DNA of 64,000 nucleotides from UBA668 sp038328705 (GTDB taxonomy: Bacteria > Actinomycetota > Acidimicrobiia > Acidimicrobiales > Ilumatobacteraceae). The position numbers and the translations under genes are program-made. The DNA lies in the NCBI GenBank assembly GCA_038328705.1, contig JBBQMG010000004.1, positions 7,629 through 71,628 of the forward strand, in the 5' to 3' direction. The notes beneath the pieces were generated by a model, which was given only the letters and a program-made list of their open reading frames with translations, was not told the DNA's origin and did not search any database. Shown here piece by piece: positions 33,316-42,536 of this stretch (position 1 is the first letter of the stretch; each line of letters starts with the position of its first letter).

Positions 33316-34575
33316 ATGAGCATCGTCGTCATCGGTGTCAATCACCGCACGGCTCCTATCGAGCTGTTGGAGCGCGTCTCGCTGTCAGGCACCGACCTGC
33401 GCAAGGCCGTCAACGGTCTTGTCAGCAGGTCCAACATTCGTGAGGCCGCGGTCCTCAGCACCTGCAACCGCACAGAGGTGTTCTGCGTTGCCGAGCGCTT
33501 CCACGGCGCGTATGCGGATATTCGCGACTTCTTCTGCGAACTCGGTGGCTTGCAGCCCGACGAGCTGCACGAGCACCTCTACAGCCAACACGACGATGCT
33601 GCGGTCAGTCATCTGTTCGAGGTCGCTGCCGGGCTCGATTCGGCGGTGCTGGGCGAGAGCGAGATTCTTGGCCAGGTACGCGGAGCGTGGGAGCTGGCGC
33701 AGGCCGAGGGTGGCGCGAAGGCGACCCTGAACCTGCTGTTCCGCCATGCCATCGAGACCGGCAAACGGGCACGCACCGAGACGTCCATCGGCAAGCACAC
33801 CGCATCGGTCAGCCACGCGGCGGTGGAGATGGCGCAGGAACGACTGGGTGGCATCGCTGGTCGTCGGGTGTTGGTGGTCGGTGCTGGCGATATGGGCGAA
33901 GGTATTGCCGTTGCGCTGGTTGGCGCAGGTGCCACCGATATCACGGTCATCAACCGTACCGAGGCTCGCGCTGCGCAACTTGCGCAGCGTGTCGGCGGGC
34001 GAATCGCGCCGTTCAGCCAACTGGGAGCGGCGTTGTACGAGGCCGATGTTTTGCTCACCTGCACTGGTGCCGGCACCATCATCATCGACCACGATCTGGT
34101 TGTCGGCGCTCGCGAGGGTGTCACCACCCCGCTGCTCGTCGTCGACATTGCGGTGCCTCGCGATGTGGCGTCGGATGTCGAGCAGGCCGACAACGTCACG
34201 CTGCTCAACCTCGATCATCTGCGCGATTGGGCTGCTCGTGGCATTGCGTTGCGGGCCGCTGAAGCCGACCGTGTCCGCGTCATCGTCAGCGAGGAGGTCG
34301 AGCGCTTCGGCCTCGAAACCACGGCCCGGCAGGCAGCACCGTTGGTCGCACAGTTGCATGAGAAGGCCGACGCGGTGCGCGTCGGTGAACTCGAGCGCTT
34401 CTCGAACCGGCTTGCATCTCTCGACCCAGCGCAGCGAGTCGCGGTGGAAGCGGTGACCAAGGGCATCGTCGCCAAGCTGCTGCACCAGATGTCGGTGAAG
34501 TTGAAGGACGACGCCGGCAGCCCGCAGGGCGAGCGCAACGCCGCCGCCGTGCGCGACCTCTTCGACCTGGGCTGA
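33316..34575 (+). CDS. hemA: Glutamyl-tRNA reductase
   Basis: A 419-residue enzyme that reduces Glu-tRNA to glutamate-1-semialdehyde with NADPH, the committed step of C5-pathway haem synthesis. N-terminal GVNHRTAPIELLERV and STCNRTEVF (catalytic Cys), GESEILGQVRGA and the NADPH site VLVVGAGDMGEGIA are clear. It starts 12 bases after rex and its stop shares one base with the hemC ATG (TGATG). Confidence 0.96.
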   Translation: MSIVVIGVNHRTAPIELLERVSLSGTDLRKAVNGLVSRSNIREAAVLSTCNRTEVFCVAERFHGAYADIRDFFCELGGLQPDELHEHLYSQHDDAAVSHLFEVAAGLDSAVLGESEILGQVRGAWELAQAEGGAKATLNLLFRHAIETGKRARTETSIGKHTASVSHAAVEMAQERLGGIAGRRVLVVGAGDMGEGIAVALVGAGATDITVINRTEARAAQLAQRVGGRIAPFSQLGAALYEADVLLTCTGAGTIIIDHDLVVGAREGVTTPLLVVDIAVPRDVASDVEQADNVTLLNLDHLRDWAARGIALRAAEADRVRVIVSEEVERFGLETTARQAAPLVAQLHEKADAVRVGELERFSNRLASLDPAQRVAVEAVTKGIVAKLLHQMSVKLKDDAGSPQGERNAAAVRDLFDLG

Positions 34576-35459
34576 TGGCCACAGGCGCGCAGACGTTGCG
34601 GCTGGCAACGCGAGGCAGCGCGCAGGCAACCGCGCAGGCAACCGCTGTCGCCGACGCGTTGATGGCCGCCCACCCAGGTTTGGTCGTGGAGTTGGTGTTC
34701 GTGGAGACACTGGGCGACCAGCGCACCGACGTGCCGCTGCACACCATTGGTGGTCAGGGTGTGTTCGTGAAGGAAGTACAGCGGGCAGTGCTGCAGGGTG
34801 ATGCCGACCTTGCCGCACACAGCGCCAAGGACCTGCCCTCGGCTGCTGCGGATGGTTTGCAGCTGGCCGCATTCTGCGAGCGACGCGACCCTCGCGATGC
34901 GCTGGTTGGCGCCGCGTTGGCCGATCTGGCGCAGGGTGCGACGGTCGCCACCGGGTCGGTGCGCCGGCGAGCCCAGCTCACGGCCGTGCGGCCTGATCTG
35001 CAGTTCGTGGAGTTGCGCGGCAACATCCACACGCGGCTGTCGAAGGTGCCCGAAGGTGGCGCGCTGGTGATGGCGGTCGCCGCCTTGCAGATTCTCGAGC
35101 TCACCGATCGGATTGCGCAGCACCTACCGGTGGAAACATTCGTGCCGTCGCCAGGGCAAGGATGCGTGGCGGTGGAGTGCCGCACCGATGACGACGAGGT
35201 CGCCGAGCTGCTGGCCGCAATCGACCATCCAACCAGTCGTGCGGCGGTCGAGATGGAGCGCGCGTTCTTGGCCGAGTTGGGTAGCGGCTGCTCGCTCCCC
35301 GTCGCCGCCTACGCGATCGAAGGCCTGCTCACCGGGTTTCTGGCGGACCCCTCTGTGAATCTCCACGTGACGAAATCGGTGACTGTCCAGAGTGGGCGCG
35401 ACGAACAGTTGCAGCAGGCCGCAGAGCTGGCGCGGTCGCTGCAGGCCGAGCTCGGCTGA
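34575..35459 (+). CDS. hemC: Hydroxymethylbilane synthase (porphobilinogen deaminase)
   Basis: A 294-residue enzyme that joins four porphobilinogens into hydroxymethylbilane. LRLATRGSAQATAQA, HSAKDLPSAAADGL and VATGSVRRRAQL are family signatures. The dipyrromethane-cofactor cysteine lies in ELGSGCSLPVAAYA. Translation is coupled to hemA through TGATG; hemD follows after 4 bases. Confidence 0.96.
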   Translation: MATGAQTLRLATRGSAQATAQATAVADALMAAHPGLVVELVFVETLGDQRTDVPLHTIGGQGVFVKEVQRAVLQGDADLAAHSAKDLPSAAADGLQLAAFCERRDPRDALVGAALADLAQGATVATGSVRRRAQLTAVRPDLQFVELRGNIHTRLSKVPEGGALVMAVAALQILELTDRIAQHLPVETFVPSPGQGCVAVECRTDDDEVAELLAAIDHPTSRAAVEMERAFLAELGSGCSLPVAAYAIEGLLTGFLADPSVNLHVTKSVTVQSGRDEQLQQAAELARSLQAELG

Positions 35460-35463
35460 ACCC

Positions 35464-36183
35464 GTGAGTGCGCTGGCCGGGCGTCGGGTCGTCGTCACTC
35501 GTACGGCGGGGCAGGCCGCAGAGCTGGTGGCGTTGCTGGAAGCGGCGGGTGCCACCGCGGTGGTGGCGCCGCTGATCGAGATCGTGTCCCAGCCAGCAGC
35601 CTGCGAAGTGCTGGCCGCGCTGGACCCGACCGCGTTCGACTGGCTGGTGGTCACATCGCCCAACGGCGCGCGTGCCTACCTCGATGCCCACGCGACGGGA
35701 CCCACCAATGTCGCCGCGGTCGGGACGACAACTGCCGACGCGCTGACCGGCGGGGGCGTGCCGGTAGCGCTCGTGCCCGGCGAGCAACACGCCGCTGGGT
35801 TGCTGGCCGCTTTCCCGGCGGGCAGCGGTCGAGTGCTGTTGGTGCAGGCCGTTGATGCGGCGACGACCATGGCCACCGGTCTGCAGCGCGCTGGCTGGCA
35901 GGTCACCGCCGTCAGCCCCTATCGCAGCGTCCCTGCGAACCCGACGGCAGGCCAGCAACTGGCCGCACTGTCGGCCGACGCGGTGCTGTTCGCCAGCGGT
36001 TCGGCGGCCCGGGCCTGGGTGGCAGTGTTCGGGCTGACAACGCCATCGATCGTCGTTGCGATTGGCCCGCAAACAGCCGTCGACGTGGAGCACGCGGGCC
36101 TCAAGGTCTCGCTGGTTGCGGCCGATCACTCCTTGCCGGGTTTGGTGGCTGCTCTTGTCAATCACCTGTCCGAAACCGAGTAG
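35464..36183 (+). CDS. hemD: Uroporphyrinogen-III synthase
   Basis: A 239-residue two-domain enzyme that cyclises hydroxymethylbilane with D-ring inversion. The N-terminal GRRVVVTRTAGQAAELVALL, the FDWLVVTSPNGARA segment and ADAVLFASGSAARAWV match this weakly conserved family. The start is GTG 35464, four bases after hemC. It is stand-alone, not fused to a methyltransferase as in some actinobacteria. It ends the rex-hemACD operon; hemB and hemL resume 5.3 kb downstream. Confidence 0.88.
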   Translation: MSALAGRRVVVTRTAGQAAELVALLEAAGATAVVAPLIEIVSQPAACEVLAALDPTAFDWLVVTSPNGARAYLDAHATGPTNVAAVGTTTADALTGGGVPVALVPGEQHAAGLLAAFPAGSGRVLLVQAVDAATTMATGLQRAGWQVTAVSPYRSVPANPTAGQQLAALSADAVLFASGSAARAWVAVFGLTTPSIVVAIGPQTAVDVEHAGLKVSLVAADHSLPGLVAALVNHLSETE

Positions 36184-36231
36184 CCTTTACCATACTTCGA
36201 ACCGAGACGGGCGGACCTTAGTAACACCACC

Positions 36232-38637
36232 ATGCAGATCACGTCGACCACTCGGCGCTGGCTCATCCTCGGGGGTGCAGCTGCGGTGCTCACGGCCCTT
36301 GGCACCAGCCATGCGGCCGCTGGTCGGTCCGCGCCGCAGGACAGCCCCCGGTTGCCGTCGGCGGCGGTGGAGAACACCTTCTCGCAGACGCCGTCGGTCT
36401 CGGCTGATGGTCGCCTCGTGGTCTACGCCGGGGCGCCCGCCACGCCGGGCGACACACGTGTCAGCACGACATGGATCAAGGATCGCTCCGATGGTTCGGT
36501 GTACGAGCTCACCGGCCAGTCGCCCGACATTCGCCCCGGAGAATCTGTATTGCCCGTCATCAGTGCCGACGGGTGCTCGGTCACGGTGATCACTGAGCTG
36601 GCGTACGACCTCTTCCGCGACAACAACTCGGGTGCCCGTTGGGATGTCTATCGCTTGCTCTTGCCCTCCTGCGGTGGCGAGCTGGGCGATTGGGAGCTGG
36701 TTTCTGCATCGCGTGGGACCGGTTTCGAATCAACTGCCGGCGACAACGTCAGCCCGCTGTATCCGCCGGCCGTATCCGGTGAGGGTGGCGTGGTTGCCTA
36801 CACGCAGCAGTTCAGCGCTGCCGCACAGCAACTCACCGGAATCACCGTGGTCGACCTTTCTATCGCCATTGGCGAGCCTGGCCGCTCCTTACCCGTTGCC
36901 GGCACTCCAGCGGCCGCGCCGAACAGCACGTACAAGTATGTGGGCCAACGCGAGCCGTCGATCAGCGCCGATGGCGCCGTACTGGCGTTCACCTCCGACG
37001 CAAACTCGTCGCTGGCGCTGGCCGAGTGGGGCGAGGGCGCCCAGCCCGGCGCGTTCGCCACCTCCAACGTCTACGTGTGGGACCGTCTCAACCTCGACCG
37101 CAACACCAACGTGCGACGTGCTTCGCCGACGCTGAATGGCGACTTCGGCGACTCGTTCAGCCCGGCCGTCTCCGGCAACGGCCAGTTCATTGCCTTCGTG
37201 TCCACCGCCACCAGCTTGGTGGCCGGTGCGGTGCTGCCGGTCTGCAACCCGCTGTGCAGCTCGCAGGTCTATTTGCTGGATCGCACCGCAGGTTCGGTGC
37301 AGCTGGCCAGCCGCGAAGCGGCAGAGCCGACTGCGGCGGGTGCGCCAGCCGCCCCTCCGATCGCTGCCGACAGTGGCGCCAGCCAGCCCGCGCTCAACGC
37401 CAGCGGCGATGAAGTGCTCTACGTGTCCCGAGCCACCAACCTGTTCGAGACGCGCAGCAGCGCTGCGGGCGGTCGTGACGACGGCGACATCGTGCTGTTC
37501 GTGCCGTCGTCGGGCACCGTCGAGCGGGTCTCCGTGATGGCCGACGGCGTCACACCTGCCCCGGCCGCCAACTCGCATCCCAAGTTGTCGTCCACTGGCC
37601 GCGTCGTCGTGTTCGACACACTCGCTGGCGCTGCCTACGGCAACCCCGTTGCTGCCGGGCGCCGGGTTGGCATCGTCGATCACCCGCCCGTGCTCGAGCT
37701 GGCCAACCTCGATGTTGGCACGGTGGCCGTTGGCTACCCAGGCCCCGAGTGGTACCTGGTGGTCAACAACCGTGGCCCGTCGTCATTCGTGCCCGCGCTG
37801 GTCGAGACGACGAACCCCGACTTCTTGATCAGCGGTGGTAGCTGTGCCGCCGCGATCGCCACGCCGGTGCCGCCCGGTGGCACGTGCACCGTCCACTTGA
37901 TGATGATGCCCAGCGTTGCCGGCCCCATCGCTGGCACGCTCACGGTCAGCGAAGCCGGTTTCGATGCGGTGTCGATCAGTACTCAGCTCTCCGGTCTCGG
38001 TGGCGACCCGGCCCTCGCACCCACACCCGGCGGCGGCTATGGCGGCTCGCTCGTCGTGGGCTCCCGCGGCGAGCCGATGCCGTTCACACTCAGTAACGTT
38101 GCGTTCAACCCGGTGCGAATCACTTCGGTCAAGGTGCTGGGCTCGAACCCGGACGACTTCCAGGTCAACCTCGACGAATGCACACGGAAGTCGCTCGACG
38201 CCGGCATGGCGTGCGACCTACAGGTGATCTTCAGTCCCACAGGGTCTGGCCGGCGCACCGCCATCGTGGTCGCGGACACTGATGGTGGCGTGTACGCAAC
38301 AATTCTGATCAGCGGCGACGCTCATTACGAGCCGAAGATGGCAGCCAGCAACACCACCATCGTCCCTGGCTCGCGCGTGACGCTCACCGGTATCGGCTTC
38401 GAACCCAACGTTGCGGTCATCATCTCCTGGGGCGATGGCAGTGGTACCAGGCTCAACGCCGTCACCACCGGTTACGGCACGCTGGACGTGCAGTTTCTCG
38501 TGCGCCCCACCGACCGCGCGGGCGACCGCACGCTGGTGGCGCAAACAGCCGACGGGCAAGCCGCGATCGCCGAGGTGTTGGTGGTCAGTCGCGCAGGGGG
38601 CACCGCGCCGGGCACCGCCAACTGGCCCGGTGGTTGA
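36232..38637 (+). CDS. Secreted seven-bladed beta-propeller protein with choice-of-anchor D domains
   Basis: An 801-residue exported protein. Residues 1-30 form a signal peptide (RRWLILGGAAAVLTALGTSHAA). Seven PD40-like blade motifs follow between about 50 and 470, for example PSVSADGRLVVYAG, PAVSGEGGVVAYTQ, PSISADGAVLAFTS, PAVSGNGQFIAFVS and PKLSSTGRVVVFDT. From about 485 come two choice-of-anchor D/Hydin-like beta-sandwiches with paired cysteines (GGSCAAA/GGTC, LDEC/GMAC), then an IPT-like domain with SWGDGSG. No sorting motif or C-terminal membrane helix, so it is probably released or loosely bound. Function unknown; it sits inside the haem cluster without a clear link. Confidence 0.75.
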   Translation: MQITSTTRRWLILGGAAAVLTALGTSHAAAGRSAPQDSPRLPSAAVENTFSQTPSVSADGRLVVYAGAPATPGDTRVSTTWIKDRSDGSVYELTGQSPDIRPGESVLPVISADGCSVTVITELAYDLFRDNNSGARWDVYRLLLPSCGGELGDWELVSASRGTGFESTAGDNVSPLYPPAVSGEGGVVAYTQQFSAAAQQLTGITVVDLSIAIGEPGRSLPVAGTPAAAPNSTYKYVGQREPSISADGAVLAFTSDANSSLALAEWGEGAQPGAFATSNVYVWDRLNLDRNTNVRRASPTLNGDFGDSFSPAVSGNGQFIAFVSTATSLVAGAVLPVCNPLCSSQVYLLDRTAGSVQLASREAAEPTAAGAPAAPPIAADSGASQPALNASGDEVLYVSRATNLFETRSSAAGGRDDGDIVLFVPSSGTVERVSVMADGVTPAPAANSHPKLSSTGRVVVFDTLAGAAYGNPVAAGRRVGIVDHPPVLELANLDVGTVAVGYPGPEWYLVVNNRGPSSFVPALVETTNPDFLISGGSCAAAIATPVPPGGTCTVHLMMMPSVAGPIAGTLTVSEAGFDAVSISTQLSGLGGDPALAPTPGGGYGGSLVVGSRGEPMPFTLSNVAFNPVRITSVKVLGSNPDDFQVNLDECTRKSLDAGMACDLQVIFSPTGSGRRTAIVVADTDGGVYATILISGDAHYEPKMAASNTTIVPGSRVTLTGIGFEPNVAVIISWGDGSGTRLNAVTTGYGTLDVQFLVRPTDRAGDRTLVAQTADGQAAIAEVLVVSRAGGTAPGTANWPGG

Positions 38638-38684
38638 GCAGAACGGTCTTTGAGCCTGGCCCCTCGCGGATGCTGGTCGTCTGC

Positions 38685-39890
38685 CTACGCAGGCAGCAGT
38701 AGGCCGCTGGCGAACACGTTCTGGAAGCATGCGCTCAGCGTCTGGTCGCCTTGGCTGGTGCAGGTGACCTGCACGATCAGCTCCTCGCCTGCCAGCAGCT
38801 CGATCGGCGTGACCAGCGATGCTCTGACGTCGCCGTAGACCTGCGCGAGGGAGAACGTGAACAGTGGCAGGTCGCCGCGCAGTATCAGCAGTGAGCCCTG
38901 GTCGCTGTTGGGGTTTTGGGCGATGAGGTCGGTGAGACGCAGGCGTTGACCGGCCGGCACCTTGTACACCGCGGTGTCCGACTGACCGACGGGGACTGAA
39001 ACGGAGAGCGGGATATTGACGATGGTGCCCTCCTCCTTCTCCGGCACGGATGGCAGCACGGTGACGCCGGTGAGCGAGTCGATGGTCGGCGCGATCGTGG
39101 TGGTGGTCTCGGGAACTGCCTCGCGCACCGCTGTGTCGGCGGCGTCACGAATCGCCGGCTCGACCACGCCGAACCATCCGGTCAGGAGGACGGCTGCGAC
39201 CGTGACCAGGCCGACGATGCGCCCAACCACACGTTCGGGCACCATCGGCGTTTGCACGAACGTCGCAGTGCTGGTCGCGGTAGGGCTGCCGGGTTGGTCG
39301 GCGTCGATGCGGAAGGGGATGGTGCGCGCCCGCCGCTCCCACTGGAAGCCCTTCGTGCGCACCTTCATCCGGATGAGCGTGCTGCCGCCCGGCTCGACAC
39401 CTGCAGCGGGCGGGTCGAACTCGGCCTCGACGCGACCGGACGAATCGATCAGGTGTAGGCGGCAGCTGGCCTGGGTGTTGCCCCGGTTCTCCAGCATCAT
39501 CTCGTAGGTTGCGCTGCGGCGACCTCGTAGTGCGGGCTGCAGAACATCGAGCCGACGGTCGAAGCTGCCGGCAATGTTGAGCGTCGTCTCCGCGCTACGA
39601 ATGTCGTCGGGGTCGCTCTGGGGAATGATGCGGATGGTCAGCGAGGTCGGGCCGGCCGTGGTGCTGGGTAGCAGCGGCGGGAACACCTCGATATCGATGA
39701 CCTGCTGCGTGCCGCCGAAGAGGGTGAGCGTGGCTGGGTTGATGGTGCTCCAGCCGGCGGCCATACCCGCTGGGGTGAGCACGAATGTGTCGGTCGACTC
39801 AGCGAGGTTGACCACCGTCAATTGCAGTACTGCAACTGTGCCGGGGGTGACGTCGACGTCGCCGCGTGAGAACCATGCCTGGGCTGCCAT
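38685..39890 (-). CDS. Single-pass membrane protein with Ig-like domains
   Basis: A 401-residue protein without a signal peptide. Residues 1-210 form two beta-sandwich (NPCBM/COG1470-type) modules with VTPGTVAVLQLTVVNLAEST and ENRGNTQASCRLHL. A membrane helix (about 228-250) is followed by a Thr-rich segment (ETTTTIAP) and a C-terminal 120-residue beta-rich domain with a probable disulphide (VTCTSQGDQTLSACFQ). By topology the Ig-like half should be cytoplasmic and the C-terminal half extracellular, which is unusual. No function can be assigned. Confidence 0.65.
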   Translation of the reverse strand: MAAQAWFSRGDVDVTPGTVAVLQLTVVNLAESTDTFVLTPAGMAAGWSTINPATLTLFGGTQQVIDIEVFPPLLPSTTAGPTSLTIRIIPQSDPDDIRSAETTLNIAGSFDRRLDVLQPALRGRRSATYEMMLENRGNTQASCRLHLIDSSGRVEAEFDPPAAGVEPGGSTLIRMKVRTKGFQWERRARTIPFRIDADQPGSPTATSTATFVQTPMVPERVVGRIVGLVTVAAVLLTGWFGVVEPAIRDAADTAVREAVPETTTTIAPTIDSLTGVTVLPSVPEKEEGTIVNIPLSVSVPVGQSDTAVYKVPAGQRLRLTDLIAQNPNSDQGSLLILRGDLPLFTFSLAQVYGDVRASLVTPIELLAGEELIVQVTCTSQGDQTLSACFQNVFASGLLLPA

Positions 39891-39922
39891 CGTCCGAGAC
39901 GCTACCGGTCCTGGCTGCCGCG

Positions 39923-41464
39923 TTAGCGGAAGGTGACGCGGTCGCGGCCGCTCTTCTTCGACTGCTGCAGCGCGGTGGTCGCGTCAGCGAGCACGCGAGT
40001 GGAGTCGAATGATCCACTTCCGACCGATGCGCCAACGGAGGCAGTGATCGTCACGCTGCTCGGAATGCCATGCCAGGTGCGCGTTGCGATCAGCATGCGA
40101 ACACGCTCGAAAACGAAGCGGGCATCGCCCGGGGAGGTTTCGCGCAGGATCATCACGAACTCATCGCCACCCAGGCGGACGACTGAATCACCGCGTCGAC
40201 AGACCCGTTCCAACAGCCCGGCGACTTCCTGCAGCACACTGTCGCCCTCGAGGTAGCCGTACTCGTCGTTGACCAGCTTGAAGCCGTCGAGGTCGATGAC
40301 GCCGACACACACGGGTGCGTGTTCTTCCAGAACCTCGGGCAGCAGGTGCGCGAGATGGCGTCGGTTGGGCAGACCGGTGAGCGGGTCGCTTTCGCTGATG
40401 GCTTCGACACGTAGATGCTCGACGCCGAGGCGCACGTGCTCCCAGCGGGCGGTGCGTTCATCGTGCAGCCGGCGGTTGGCTTCTTCGAGGTTGCGCTCCA
40501 AGGCGGTACGCGCCTCGTCGAGGCGGCCCATCTTCCACAGCACCTCGACTTCCACCTTGAACAGCGGCGCGAGGTACTCGGTGTAGTTGATCTCAGCCGC
40601 AAGAGCGAGCGTGTCGCCGATGAGGTCGATGACGTCGGTGCTCTGGCTGGCTCCCCACAGCGCCATTGCCTCGCCGGACATTGCGATGACTTGCTCTTCG
40701 CGCATGCCGTGCTCGGTGGCGAGCGCCCGAGCGCTGCGGGCGTCGTCCAGCGCAGCGTGGTAGTGGCCGATCTCGGCGAGCATCATCGAGCGATGTGCCA
40801 TGGCCTGGCAGATCGCCATCATCTCGTGCCCACCCTCGGGGTCCAGCGCGGCGGTTGATGCATAGAGGCCGTCGTGGACGAGTCGGCTGCGTTCGGCGGG
40901 GTCAGGTGCTCGCTGGGCGGCGTAATGGTAGGCGCCCGACATGCTGGAGTATGCGAACTGGCGGTCGTCGTCGGTGTCGGCCAGTCGCAGCGCACGGTCG
41001 TACAGCTCAAGAGCTGCTTCCACGAAACCGCACTGCGCGTAAGTGACGGCCATGTTGTGCATGACCTGGTAGTTGGCGGCCTCGTTGGGTAGCCGATCAA
41101 GGATGTACACGGCCTCGGACAAGATGTGGGCGGCTTCAGCGAGCCGATTCGAGCGACTGTGGTGGTCGACCATCACGCCCAGCGCATCGGCCAGTTCGGG
41201 CAGATATCCCTCTGATCGCGCCTGCTGGGCGACGACCCGCGTCAGGGCGGCGGCGTCTTCGTAACGCTCGACCGCAAGTAGGCAGCAGGCTTGCCGAATC
41301 TGCAGATTGAGCTGCGTCTGGTGGTTGTCGGCGGCGTCGGCGGCCATCGCGAAGAGCCGGCCGGCGTTGTCGAAGTCGCCCGCCTGGCGCGCCTGTACCG
41401 CCTGCTGCTCCAGCGAGGCCAACACCTTGGTACTGGGTTCGCGGTGTGCGGTGGGCGCATCCAT
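39923..41464 (-). CDS. TPR-GGDEF diguanylate cyclase
   Basis: A 513-residue soluble protein. Residues 15-330 are tetratricopeptide-like helical repeats, then a coiled linker, then a GGDEF domain (about 350-513). The active site is intact (RLGGDEFVMI, motif 432-436), and an inhibitory I-site RRGD lies five residues before it (423-426), so it should make c-di-GMP with product inhibition. DPLTGLPNRRHLAHLL is also canonical. The TPR array probably links activity to a protein partner. The start is 60 bases from hemB, divergently. Confidence 0.9.
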   Translation of the reverse strand: MDAPTAHREPSTKVLASLEQQAVQARQAGDFDNAGRLFAMAADAADNHQTQLNLQIRQACCLLAVERYEDAAALTRVVAQQARSEGYLPELADALGVMVDHHSRSNRLAEAAHILSEAVYILDRLPNEAANYQVMHNMAVTYAQCGFVEAALELYDRALRLADTDDDRQFAYSSMSGAYHYAAQRAPDPAERSRLVHDGLYASTAALDPEGGHEMMAICQAMAHRSMMLAEIGHYHAALDDARSARALATEHGMREEQVIAMSGEAMALWGASQSTDVIDLIGDTLALAAEINYTEYLAPLFKVEVEVLWKMGRLDEARTALERNLEEANRRLHDERTARWEHVRLGVEHLRVEAISESDPLTGLPNRRHLAHLLPEVLEEHAPVCVGVIDLDGFKLVNDEYGYLEGDSVLQEVAGLLERVCRRGDSVVRLGGDEFVMILRETSPGDARFVFERVRMLIATRTWHGIPSSVTITASVGASVGSGSFDSTRVLADATTALQQSKKSGRDRVTFR

Positions 41465-41524
41465 CAGTGAAAGGTATCGGCGCGTTGGGGGGCAGACCTG
41501 AGGAGATCGTTACGATGCATAGCC

Positions 41525-42526
41525 GTGCCCGGTTCTTTTCCCGCCTCGCGACCTCGGCGTTTGCGCAACTCTTCCGCGATGCGCGATCTCGTCGCCGAAA
41601 CTCAGCTCGACGTTCGCCAATTGGTGGCGCCGCTGTTCGTGCGGGAAGGCATCGATGCGCCGCAGCCGATTGCATCGTTGCCGGGCGTGGTCCAGCACAC
41701 CCGTGCCAGTCTGCAGGATGAAGTTCGCCAGCTCGCTGACCTTGGTGTAAAGGCGGTCATCCTGTTCGGTGTGCCGTCCGTCAAGGACGAGATCGGCTCG
41801 GGCGCCTTCGACCCGAACGGCATCGTGCAGCTGGCCCTGCAGGACCTCGCCGCCGATGTGGGCGACCGCATGGTGCTGATGGCCGACCTGTGCGTGGATG
41901 AGTACACGTCCCACGGTCACTGTGGTGTGCTGGATGGGCCGGCGGGCGACCCGAACACGTCGGTCGACAACGACGCGACGTTGGAGATCTACGGCCGTAT
42001 TGCGGTCGCGCAAGCCAACGCCGGCGCGCACATGGTCGCGCCCAGCGGAATGATGGATGGTCAGGTCGGTGCCATCCGTGCGGCGCTCGATGGCGCCGGG
42101 CATGGCAACACCTCGATCCTGGCCTACTCGGCCAAGTACGCCAGTGGCCTGTACGGCCCGTTCCGCGACGCTGTCGATTGTGCAATTGTCGGCGGCGGCG
42201 ACCGCAAGGCGTACCAGCAGGACTGGCGCAACGCCCGCGAGGCGATCATGGAAGTGCAAGCGGATATCGCGCAGGGCGCAGACATGGTGATGGTGAAGCC
42301 GGCGCTCAGCTACCTCGACATCATCGCCGCCGTGAAGGCTGCAGTGAATGTGCCGGTCGCGGCGTATCACGTCAGCGGCGAGTACGCGATGATCAAGGCC
42401 GCGGCGGCGAACGGCTGGATCGACCACGACGCGGTAGCCACCGAACAGCTCACCGCCATCCGTCGTGCCGGTGCCGATGTCATCCTCACGTACCTCACCC
42501 GCTGGTACGCCGAGTCCTTCTCCTGA
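41525..42526 (+). CDS. hemB: Porphobilinogen synthase (5-aminolevulinate dehydratase)
   Basis: A 333-residue enzyme condensing two 5-aminolevulinates to porphobilinogen. The Schiff-base lysines lie in LAYSAKYASGLYGPFR and MVMVKPALSYLDII. The metal site reads DLCVDEYTSHGHCG: two of the three zinc cysteines are kept and the middle one is Asp, as in other actinobacterial HemB. The start is GTG 41525, with the usual FPASRPRRLRNS opening. hemL follows 10 bases later. Confidence 0.95.
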   Translation: MPGSFPASRPRRLRNSSAMRDLVAETQLDVRQLVAPLFVREGIDAPQPIASLPGVVQHTRASLQDEVRQLADLGVKAVILFGVPSVKDEIGSGAFDPNGIVQLALQDLAADVGDRMVLMADLCVDEYTSHGHCGVLDGPAGDPNTSVDNDATLEIYGRIAVAQANAGAHMVAPSGMMDGQVGAIRAALDGAGHGNTSILAYSAKYASGLYGPFRDAVDCAIVGGGDRKAYQQDWRNAREAIMEVQADIAQGADMVMVKPALSYLDIIAAVKAAVNVPVAAYHVSGEYAMIKAAAANGWIDHDAVATEQLTAIRRAGADVILTYLTRWYAESFS

Positions 42527-42536
42527 GGAGCATGTA

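Noticed and set aside
33385..34872. 495-codon minus-strand frame opposite hemA and hemC
   Set aside because: It covers two unmistakable haem genes and has no domain of its own.
38691..38706. CTGCCT-ACGC-AGGCAG hairpin as a terminator
   Set aside because: It lies within the last codons of the minus-strand gene and is only 6 bp, so it is too weak to claim.
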